From contig JAJFKY010000022.1 of the NCBI GenBank assembly GCA_021772975.1, positions 186,001-250,000 of the forward strand: a stretch of 64,000 bases of DNA, read 5' to 3'. The DNA is from Gammaproteobacteria bacterium (GTDB taxonomy: Bacteria > Pseudomonadota > Gammaproteobacteria > Xanthomonadales > Wenzhouxiangellaceae). The notes under the pieces were generated by a model, which had not been told where the DNA came from, did not search any database, and saw only the letters and a program-made list of their open reading frames with translations. The translations under genes and the position numbers were made by a program. Positions 1 through 8,500 of the stretch are shown here, piece after piece (the stretch's first letter is position 1; every line of letters starts with the position of its first letter).

Positions 1-3000
1 ATGCGCTTCCCGATACGCCGCTCAGCACCGTCGATGACATAATCGATAACGGTGCCGCCGGGCAACGTGACGGCCATCAGGTTCCCGGTTTCATCGTAAT
101 CGTAGGATGTCGTTCCCGCTGTATTGGTGCGCGATTGCAGTTCACCACTCTGGCGATGGATATAAGTGGACGCGCCATAGGACTCGACCCGATCCTGCAC
201 ATCATAGGTGCCGTTTTCCGTTACTGAACCATCGAAGCGGGTCAGCCGGTTGCCGTTGGCGTCATAGGTGTAACTGGCTTGCAGGGCAGCATCGCGATCT
301 TCCTGCTGCAAGCGTCCATAGTCATCATAGTCGTAGGCATAAGTGGTATTGGTCCCGAGAACGGTCTCGGATTTCGTGATCACTCTGCCAATACCGTCCC
401 GGGTCAGGCTGTAGGCAAACAATGGGGTACCGTCAACCGTGACTGCATAGTCCACGAGCTCACCAAAACTGTTGTAGCTATAGGTGTCGTCGATCATATC
501 CAGACTGGCAGCCGCGAGCCGACCGCTGTCGGTCTCACGCGTCAGCGCCAGATCACCCGCGGCAGTGACCTGCCCGTCGGCATCGTACTGGTAGTTGACG
601 ATACTACCGCCGTTAACCGACTCACCGTCCAGGCGCAGCTCCGGGCCGATGCTTCGCGACACGGTTCCGGCAACACTGCCCGACCAGGTCTGGCTGACCG
701 GCAGCGCGCCCAGATAACCAAAGCTCAGCAGTTCGCCGCCGGGGGCGGTGATGCTGGACAACACGCCGGTGTCACCGGCGTAGGTAAACGTGGTTGTGCC
801 GCGCTCAAGCTGTCGGCTGACCAGACGCGCGCCATCATCGTAGGTGTTGACAACACTGCGACCATCGGGCAGATCGATCCGGGTCAGCAGCCGGGCAGGT
901 GAGTAGGTGAACAAAATGTCCTCATTACCAGGAATGTCCGGAGGCCGGTAGGCGGCGACCAGACCGGCGGCGGTAAAATCGAATCCATGGGTCATGCTGC
1001 CCGGCGGGGTGATCGATACCGGGTGACCCGCGGGGTCATAGTCAATGCTGACCACGTTGCCATCCGGGCGTGTATTACTCACAACCCGGCCGGCCGAATC
1101 ATAGGCAAACATCGCGCTGCGAACCTCGGCATCAGTAAGCGTTGTGATGCGGCCCGCTGCGTTACGCTGAATCGTGGTCTGGCGCTGATTGCCACCAGTG
1201 CCTTCACTGACCATGCTGACAAGCCCGTTGACGTCGTAGGTCAATTCCATTGCAGGTCCTGACCTCGGTATCCAGCTCGATAGCTGTCCTTCCGGCGTGT
1301 AGGTAAATGCGTCGCTGCGCCCTTCCGCACTGGCTACCGACAACAGATTGCCCTGCGCATCATAGCTGTACACGACACGGTCGCCGGAGTCATCGGTTAT
1401 CGTTACGGGCAGATTGAGTTCCGGGTCGAACTCGGTTGTGATGGTGCCGCCCAATAACATATCGGTCACTGATACACGGTTACCGCCAGCGTCATAGCCG
1501 GCATTGAAACTGGCGCCACTGGGCAATGTCGTGGTAAGCGGATTGCCATTTTGATCACGCTCGATGCTAGTGACCAGACCATCAAGCCCTGATACATCGA
1601 CCGGCTCACCAAATGGACCTGTTTCTGCAGCTACTATGCGACCTTCTGGATCAATAAGCCCACTGACCGCCGCATCTGGCCGGGTCACGGGTGCAGGATT
1701 GGCTGCGGTGCCCATACCCCCGCTGATATCGACTATGCCAATGGCCTGCGCTGCGGTGGATTGTCGGATCGAGCCATCCGGTTGCATGCTCTGGGTGAAA
1801 AATCCGAGACCATCGTACTGATAATTCGTTGTCAAACCGCGGGGGCTCGTCTGCGATGTCATCAGGTGGCGTGTGTCGTAGCCGAACCCGCGTGTCGAGC
1901 CGTCCGGAAAGGTCACGCCAGTGAGATTACCCGCAGCGTCAACGCTGAAATTCGTAGTCCGGTTTGCCGGGTCGGTGACGGTCTCGAGTTTGCCGTTGCC
2001 GTCGTAGGCAAAGGTGGTGACGCGGCCGACGGGGTCAGTGATGGTGTTGACTCGTTCTTGGGTATCATAGCTATACATCGTCGCATTGCCATTGCGGTCC
2101 ATGACCGCGATCAGCAAGCCGTTGCCATCGAACAGCTGTTGAGACCCATTGGTCAACAAACGTGTATAAATGTCGGCATCTGGATCGTAAATAATACCGG
2201 CATAGTCGCCGTCAACCCCGGCAAACTGGTTTTCACCAAAGAAGCCGGAACTGATTGAAGGGCTGTCGAGCAGCCAGTCGATGGTGTTACGGAATACGAT
2301 CTCGATATCTGGTCGGTTGGCAACAGGCTCGCTGGCTATCAGGGTGTGGTTTTGCACCGCGGTGCGCCCGCCAGCTGCCGATTCAGCCACCAACACAATG
2401 TCGGCGGTGGCGCTACTTGCCAGCACTGTCTCACCGGTGTTGGAACCACGGGTGACATCCGAATCGTTGTCTAGTGTGTACTGGCTCAGCAATCCTGCTG
2501 GTCCATCAAAGATCGGGTGGTTGGTGTCCAGTACATTGACCACTCCCTGGCCGCCGTTGGTGTTAGAGGCCAGCTCGAGGTGCACCAGATCCAGCCACTT
2601 GTCGATGAACTCGAATCCCTCGTCGGTGTTGCCGAAGTTGCGGAAGTTGGCCGGTTCGGAGCCGAGGAAGTACAGCGGCATGCCGTTGGCACGGGCCTCC
2701 AGCAGCAGATCGGGCATGTGCTGATTGTCCGGATTGCTGGCAATAATCACGAACGAGGCATCAAAAAACAGGATCATGCGGCTTTGATCGACGACCTCCT
2801 GGGTAAGCTCCTGACGAAACACCACCTGCGAAGCATGGCCCATATCGGTCAGCACATTCTGAATGGCAGCAATTTCCTGAGCCTGAACCGGCTGCGTGGG
2901 ATCGTTGTGCGAAAGTAAGGTAATAATGCCATCCGGGTTCACACCGGTGAGCTGCTCATTGTATTGAATGGAGCCGCCATTACCCTGTTCCAGCAACAGC

Positions 3001-4391
3001 TGCTCGCGAATGGTGCCCGGTTCGCCCAGAATCAGGCGGTCCAGACCCGCCAGACTCCAACCGGCACCAAACGGGCTGTCCTGACCGTTGATGACCGACA
3101 GCGCTCTGGGGTTGGGTCGCGATATGCGTGAGCGATCATAAATACTGGTGACCAACACGTCGGTCGCGTAAATCCCCGATGCCCGGCCGGTGTTATCGAA
3201 TGGCACCGCCACGCGGAATGGCTCATCGATGCCGTCAACCAGGCTGCTGGTAGCGATAAAGACTTCATCCTGCACCAGCTCGTCTTCGACAAAGCCACGG
3301 TACGAGATCATGTTCGGAATTGCGGCCCGACTGACGATGCCGGTATTGACCGGCACTACTTGCACCGGATAGGCGCGTTTTGAACGGTACACGAACTCCG
3401 GTGCATTGAGCTGACCCATCGAGATCACGCCGGGTAACACCAGCTGTTCGGTAAGCTGGCCGTTAAAAAGATCCACCTCGGAACCGACCGAACCGCTGCA
3501 ACCGGGGCAGCAGCCAAGGCAACTAGGTGGCCCGTCACTATCACCGTCGCCTTCCTCCGGTGGTGGCGGTGGTGGCGCGTGCCAGTCGGCGGCGATAATC
3601 CCGCCGGTAACCGTTTCAATGCGCTGACCGTCGGCGCTGACCTCACCGGCGCCCACCACGATAAATTGCCCGGATTCGGGATCCAGCGACCATAAATCGG
3701 TACCGCTGCCCGGCGGCAGGTTGTCAAAGTTGGGAAAGGTGATCGGCGCCGGTGTGGTAAAGGTCACGCCCACCGGCTGAATGGTAATCAACAAACCCGG
3801 TTCAAGAAAGCTCGGCAGCGCAGCAGGTGCCAGCGCATTCGGCACCTCGGAAATCGACAACTGACCATCGAACAGGCTGCCGTCTTCAGCCATCGCCGTC
3901 CCCGCGAATACCGTCATGGAAATGTTCAAATTCGGATTGGTAACGGTAGTATCCTGATTCGGATCAATGGTGGTCAGACTACTGGAATCAATACGAGGTA
4001 GATAAAATGGCCGCACAACCGCAATGAAGCCCGCATCAATCAGTATCCGCTCGCGGAAACCGGCATATTGATCGCCGTTGGGCGCGTTATCAGCGGTGGC
4101 ACTGTCAATATCCAGGATCTGCTCGCCGCTGGTAATATTCAGCAATACAAATTCACCCTGCGCATTGGTTACATCAGCCTGACTGCCTTCCAGCAGGCTG
4201 ACCGTGGCACCAACAATGGGTATCTCCAACCCCTGGTTCACAAACGCGTTGGTATCCAGCAAGCGTCCGGTCAGGGTACTACCCTGTTCATAGCTATCAA
4301 CAAAAATAATATCCTGGGCAAACACCGGCAGCATTGATGTCATGCCAAGCATGAGCAGGCTCACACAGATGGACCATTTGGCGCTTTTCAT
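1..4391 (-). CDS. Secreted Rhs/YD-repeat protein with an inserted amidotransferase-like domain (3' end beyond window)
   Basis: Open from the ATG at 4391 to the left edge, at least 1463 residues. The N-terminus (MKSAKWSICVSLLMLGM, ending near PVFAQD) is a Sec signal peptide. A carboxypeptidase-regulatory-like beta domain follows (about 35-95), then a proline run near 265, a Cys-rich patch (CLGCCPGC), and the typical Rhs entry motif GAGWSLAGLDRL near 443. YD repeats run from about 770 to the edge, with units such as MYSYDTQERVNTITDPVGR. Between them, about 480-705, lies a domain with HPIF and IDWLL motifs that looks like a class I amidotransferase/ThuA fold. The last visible residues (DYVIDGAERRIGKR) match the stretch just before an Rhs core, so the variable tip is probably just outside. 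Rhs proteins form shells around a C-terminal effector. The target and secretion route are unknown. An IS remnant ends 80 bp upstream. Confidence 0.9.
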   Translation of the reverse strand, partial: MKSAKWSICVSLLMLGMTSMLPVFAQDIIFVDSYEQGSTLTGRLLDTNAFVNQGLEIPIVGATVSLLEGSQADVTNAQGEFVLLNITSGEQILDIDSATADNAPNGDQYAGFRERILIDAGFIAVVRPFYLPRIDSSSLTTIDPNQDTTVTNPNLNISMTVFAGTAMAEDGSLFDGQLSISEVPNALAPAALPSFLEPGLLITIQPVGVTFTTPAPITFPNFDNLPPGSGTDLWSLDPESGQFIVVGAGEVSADGQRIETVTGGIIAADWHAPPPPPPEEGDGDSDGPPSCLGCCPGCSGSVGSEVDLFNGQLTEQLVLPGVISMGQLNAPEFVYRSKRAYPVQVVPVNTGIVSRAAIPNMISYRGFVEDELVQDEVFIATSSLVDGIDEPFRVAVPFDNTGRASGIYATDVLVTSIYDRSRISRPNPRALSVINGQDSPFGAGWSLAGLDRLILGEPGTIREQLLLEQGNGGSIQYNEQLTGVNPDGIITLLSHNDPTQPVQAQEIAAIQNVLTDMGHASQVVFRQELTQEVVDQSRMILFFDASFVIIASNPDNQHMPDLLLEARANGMPLYFLGSEPANFRNFGNTDEGFEFIDKWLDLVHLELASNTNGGQGVVNVLDTNHPIFDGPAGLLSQYTLDNDSDVTRGSNTGETVLASSATADIVLVAESAAGGRTAVQNHTLIASEPVANRPDIEIVFRNTIDWLLDSPSISSGFFGENQFAGVDGDYAGIIYDPDADIYTRLLTNGSQQLFDGNGLLIAVMDRNGNATMYSYDTQERVNTITDPVGRVTTFAYDGNGKLETVTDPANRTTNFSVDAAGNLTGVTFPDGSTRGFGYDTRHLMTSQTSPRGLTTNYQYDGLGFFTQSMQPDGSIRQSTAAQAIGIVDISGGMGTAANPAPVTRPDAAVSGLIDPEGRIVAAETGPFGEPVDVSGLDGLVTSIERDQNGNPLTTTLPSGASFNAGYDAGGNRVSVTDMLLGGTITTEFDPELNLPVTITDDSGDRVVYSYDAQGNLLSVASAEGRSDAFTYTPEGQLSSWIPRSGPAMELTYDVNGLVSMVSEGTGGNQRQTTIQRNAAGRITTLTDAEVRSAMFAYDSAGRVVSNTRPDGNVVSIDYDPAGHPVSITPPGSMTHGFDFTAAGLVAAYRPPDIPGNEDILFTYSPARLLTRIDLPDGRSVVNTYDDGARLVSRQLERGTTTFTYAGDTGVLSSITAPGGELLSFGYLGALPVSQTWSGSVAGTVSRSIGPELRLDGESVNGGSIVNYQYDADGQVTAAGDLALTRETDSGRLAAASLDMIDDTYSYNSFGELVDYAVTVDGTPLFAYSLTRDGIGRVITKSETVLGTNTTYAYDYDDYGRLQQEDRDAALQASYTYDANGNRLTRFDGSVTENGTYDVQDRVESYGASTYIHRQSGELQSRTNTAGTTSYDYDETGNLMAVTLPGGTVIDYVIDGAERRIGKR

Positions 4392-4470
4392 TCCGGAAAT
4401 CTCGCATGGCATTGATTGATATCTAGATAAGCGCAACCCACAGAAAAACGTGTCATTGAGTTGCATAGCT

Positions 4471-4497
4471 TGAATCGCGCCGGGTTTACCGGAGACT
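4471..4497 (+). repeat. Left terminal inverted repeat of IS3-family remnant
   Basis: This 27-base end pairs with 4935-4961 with 3 mismatches and carries the shared core GGGTTTACCGGAGAC. Confidence 0.85.
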
Positions 4498-4520
4498 CCA
4501 TTATTGAAGAGGATGGAGTA

Positions 4521-4922
4521 ATGAACAGAGCGACAAGATATTCTCGGGAAGTGCGTGATCAGGGAACCCGGGCAGGCTCCAGTAGTGCCGAGCAAACGCA
4601 ACTCCAGCAACTCAAACGGGTTAATGAGATTTTGCGCAAGGCCGCTGCTTTTTTCACCCAGGCGCAGCTTGAATCGTCTGTCGGCAGCACCGGAGATTCG
4701 TATGACAATGCCTTGGCGGAAACCATTATCGGCTTATACAAAACCGAGATGATCGACAAACGCGGACCATGGAAAAACCTTGAGGCCGTTGAATACGCTA
4801 CCTTGGAATGGGCGGATTGGTTCAATCACCGGCGCACACTTGAACCTATTGATAACGTGCCACCAGCCGAACTCGAACAGGCATATTATAATCAATGTGA
4901 GACTCAAACTATTGCAGCTTGA
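4521..4922 (+). pseudogene. Fused, twice-deleted IS3 transposase remnant (OrfA-OrfB)
   Basis: The ORF starts at an ATG preceded by GGATGGAG and encodes 134 residues. Residues 1-15 (MNRATRYSREVRDQG) match the OrfA N-terminus. The next part (LQQLKRVNEILRKAAAFF) is the OrfA leucine-zipper end. After TQAQLE it jumps to the OrfB C-terminus: GSTGDSYDNALAETIIGLYK, then WADWFNHRRTLEPI. The helix-turn-helix and most of the DDE catalytic core, including the first two acidic residues, are missing, so it cannot be an active transposase alone. Both deletions are in frame and remove the usual OrfA/OrfB frameshift. Comparison with OrfA and OrfB is from family knowledge. Confidence 0.85.
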
Positions 4923-4934
4923 CTGACATAACCT

Positions 4935-4961
4935 GGTCTCCGGTAAACCCGGGGCGGTTCA
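4935..4961 (-). repeat. Right terminal inverted repeat of IS3-family remnant
   Basis: It pairs with 4471-4497. The element ends at the A of GGTTCA at 4961. Confidence 0.85.
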
Positions 4962-5124
4962 ATCCGATGTCACCTGGATCGTTACGGTAAAAGTATTGCT
5001 GACGCAGCCTGCCCAAGCAGGCTTTACAGGATCATGCCAACGAAATTTTATTAACCGGGCTAATACCCGTGATGAAAACGAACGCCTTTAACAGCTGTCC
5101 CACCCGCACCAACACGGCTAGCAA

Positions 5125-5541
5125 TCAATCCAAGGTATCAACGATATCAATACTTTTGAACTCACAATATGGATCACTATCGTTTGGATCCGGATCATAA
5201 ACACTGAAACCCAACCGGTGTCCGGTAAACATATAGGCTGTCATAATGATCTGTTTAAACTCATCATAGGCCGGCGTCGAAGGTGTCAGCTTGATGGTAT
5301 TTACCACCTGCCCAAAGTGTACCGGTTGAGGTGAACAGATCGCGGTATCGATATTATCCAGCGCGCTATTACCTTGATCACTAAAGCGCACAAAAATAGC
5401 ACCGCTGGCCGCGTCAACCCGAAACTGATCAACCTCCATACTCCAGCACCCAAGGCTGTTACAGGCACCTGCCAAAGCGCTTTGAGCAAATCCGGACGCT
5501 AATAGTGCTACCAGCACCAAACTCAGTAATTTAATTTTCAT
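5125..5541 (-). CDS. Small secreted protein with four cysteines, possible OB-fold B-subunit-like
   Basis: 138 residues. The start is supported by a good ribosome site (AGAGGAA). The signal peptide is MKIKLLSLVLVALLASGFAQ with cleavage after ALA. The mature part of about 114 residues has four cysteines, enough for two disulfides, in GACNS, LGCWSM, TAICSP and DPYCEF. The C-terminal half (a helix with TAYMFTGHRLGFSVYD, then a Cys and a beta strand) resembles the pattern in small secreted OB-fold proteins related to SubB/PltB-type B subunits. This is a pattern resemblance only. It begins 15 bp after the stop of the 1769-residue protein gene, so the two are probably cotranscribed. Function unknown; it may bind glycans. 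Confidence 0.75.
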   Translation of the reverse strand: MKIKLLSLVLVALLASGFAQSALAGACNSLGCWSMEVDQFRVDAASGAIFVRFSDQGNSALDNIDTAICSPQPVHFGQVVNTIKLTPSTPAYDEFKQIIMTAYMFTGHRLGFSVYDPDPNDSDPYCEFKSIDIVDTLD

Positions 5542-5556
5542 TACGATTCCTCTTAA

Positions 5557-8500
5557 TCAGTCGTTACTTAGTATGTTTAACAAGAAAAATTCCTTTAGCT
5601 CCTGCTCCTGCAAAGGCCAGGAGCGGATACTGACTCTAGCGGTGTCAGCGGACAACACGTTATTGATATCTATCAGCCGGTATTCAAATTCCGTCACTCC
5701 TGAAAAACCACTGCTGGCGGTAAAGATGATGGCCTCACCAGTGACTTCTATAGAGCCGTCCGCCAATTCCGGTGGGCTGGTAATTGCATATAGAGCAGGA
5801 CCTAAACCAGCATCGTTAACCAGCAAATCAGCAAGTGGAATCACCATCTGCGTAGCGCCGCGAGGATAATTGAACACATCGTTACTGGCAACCGGCGCAA
5901 ACCCGGCACTCAGCACGTTGAAACTGACTGTTGCCGGTGGTGAAACGAAGACTTCATGTGGATCATCGGTTAAGTGATAGATCAGTTGCTGGCCGGTCTG
6001 CGCAGCAGGTGTAACCAGCAACGCATCCCCGATATCTTCGTAGACCACATTGGCGCTATCGATAACCAGACGAATCTGATCATCCATGATGGGTGCATCC
6101 CAGTCATCATTTTCCAGCAGTTGCGCTTTTTCAATCAGTGTGGAAGTACCCCAGACAATGGATACCTGATCATGATTAGCCCATAACGGGTGACGCGGAA
6201 GGTTAACCGTTACCACAGCGGGTTCGGAAACAACGTTGTTGGCGTTGATGACCCGGTACTTGAACTTAAGCGGTGAACCATCATGAAACTCAGGCGGCGT
6301 TAAGCGCCAGAACAAATGGAGACCGCCAGTGACTACCTGTAAGTGGGCATCGGTAACCAGTGCATCATTCAAGTCGTAAACAGGAATATTATCCGGATCA
6401 ATATAGTAGCTGGTATCTAAATCGACATCCGGCGTGTCATTACCCAGCACGCCCTGGGGACCGTCACTGGCCACAATCACATAATCATCAGCGGCCAGCT
6501 CAAACAACAGCGTGTCGGGCAAAGCGATTACTGGACCAGACAGCGCCTGATCAACATTGACCGTGACTTTAGCCGGACCCACCACTGGCGCCTGCGGATC
6601 GCCGACATCACCATCACGGAAGGTGTAGTCAAAATCAAATGTTACCGCGGATGAGCCGCTGTTATCAGGCAGACTAAAGTCGACCCGCCATCCGCACAAT
6701 GATGTTGACGGCGATAAATCGACCATAGTGATCGCTGCTGCCGGAATACCATTGACCGCGGTGATGCTCAGCCCATCCCAGTCATGGATCGCGTTATCGC
6801 CAGTTCGCAATGCACAGCCACTGATCTGATACTGGTTCAGTGAATCCCAGGGGAACTGCACCAGATCGTCATCGGCAGAACCGGTAGGCGCAGGTGGAAT
6901 GTGCCGCAGGTTGATTCTGTTCAGGTTGTAGCCCCCCTGTTCAGTCGCCAACCGCAGTACATAGCTGCCAGAGCCCAGTGCGACTGCCGGCGCGGTGATC
7001 GGGCCATTAACGTCCTTGGGCACGGTGATTGAGATCGGTGTAGTGTGCAGCTGCCCGGCCGCATCCAGCACTTCCAGCCTGATTTGAGGATTGGGCGCAT
7101 CCGGCTGACTGACCCAGATTTCGTTACCCAGCAATTGCAGGGTAAATTCAATCTGGCCACTCTGCTCCAGATCAAATGAGTAACTGACGTGCTCCCCCGG
7201 TGCCGCGTCGGTGATCACCGCCGAGCCGGCCCAGTCAACATACAGTAAGTCGACATCCTGATTTCTGCGGTCATCGGGATGCCCGGGAGGAAACTGAGTA
7301 TTGTGGTTGATGCTGGAATCCCAGTAGGCGTTGCAACCGTCATCAAAATGTTCAGCCTCAACCGGCAACACCCCGGCAGATGGGACGATGGTGGTAGATC
7401 GCTGTGCATAAACCTGCCTCGCAACACGGCATTTGGCTCTCAGCACCAGATAATCCAGTTCGAAAGGAGCAAAACCACTGCTATTCTGCAGATGCTCAAA
7501 GCGCAGTGTGGTTTTGTTGCTGCCGGTATCCGGAATGGTGAGCGTTTGCTGAGTATAAAAAGCCGAATCAAAAGTGGGTGGCGCTACCGGTACATCCATT
7601 GATGACACCGCAGTGGCAGCATTAAGGTCATCGCCATCAAAGGCACTGATGCGCATGGTTCCGCCGCCGTTGCGCCAGCGTGCCGCCAGATAATATTCCT
7701 GGGTAGACTGGCCATAGTTACTGGCCGGTATGGAAACAGCATATTCCAGCCATTCGCCCGCTAGGACTTTGGCTATTTTCCAGCCATTGGAAGCGGATGC
7801 GTCCACTGCAAGCTCAACCCCACCTGGTTCGCGATAGGCATTGATGCCCGGAGTAGCCGGAGTGGTATCCAGATAAGCAACACCATCTCCACCCAGGTCG
7901 AAATTTTCCGCCTCCAGCCGGGTTGGAATAACCGGATGTACCAACAGCGCGGAACCATTGAAAGGCTCCTGGTCCGGTAATGTCGTCGTATCGACCCGCA
8001 AAGTCGCATGCTCGGAAGTGATACAGGCACTGGGTGTTCCACCGCAAACTTCCACATTAAAAACATGCATATCCTGAGCCAGCGTTACTTGAGCAATGTC
8101 GTAGCGGCTTTGATCAGCACCGGCAATCGGTAAGCCATTTTCTGACCACTGATAAGTGGCGGCATTTTCCGCAATCACATCAAAGTAAACAGCTTGTCCC
8201 GCCAGTGCGTTAACTGAAACGGGCTGTTGGATAATATTGACTGCGTCAGTTGTTGAGCCGGCAAGCAGCTGCAGATTGGCGCTGCCTGCGTTACCGCCGC
8301 CTAAATAAGCCACCTGATACTGCAGGCTGCAGTCGGCTGATATCTGTCCGGCTGCTACCGACAGCATGCTGCCATCCGGCAGGACATTCACGGCTGAGGA
8401 ACAGGACCCGCTGGCATTACTGATGACTAATGGGATGCCGGAAGGATTATCGTCATTGGCCAGCACGTCAACCAGGGCATTGCCGGAACCAGGCAACTGA

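Larger units (their letters stand above)
4471..4961 (+). mobile_element. 491-bp internally deleted IS3-family element
   Basis: Imperfect terminal inverted repeats of about 27 bp bound the element (4471-4497 and 4935-4961, 3 mismatches). Both outer ends begin TGAA and contain GGGTTTACCGGAGAC, the typical end of IS3-family elements. Between them is one short ORF made of the start and coiled-coil end of OrfA joined to the C-terminus of OrfB. A full-length relative would be about 1.2-1.4 kb. I see no target-site duplication: the flanking triplets are gct and atc. It lies between the small secreted protein gene and the left-hand Rhs gene, close to the promoter region of the latter. Confidence 0.85.

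Noticed and set aside
279-902. Long plus-strand frame of 207 codons opposite the Rhs gene
   Set aside because: It is antisense to clear YD repeats, has no ribosome site and no recognisable domain; repeated codon patterns on the other strand explain it.
4461-4520. TTG at 4461 as the start of the transposase remnant
   Set aside because: It lies outside the left terminal repeat; the ATG at 4521 has a ribosome site and matches the OrfA start.
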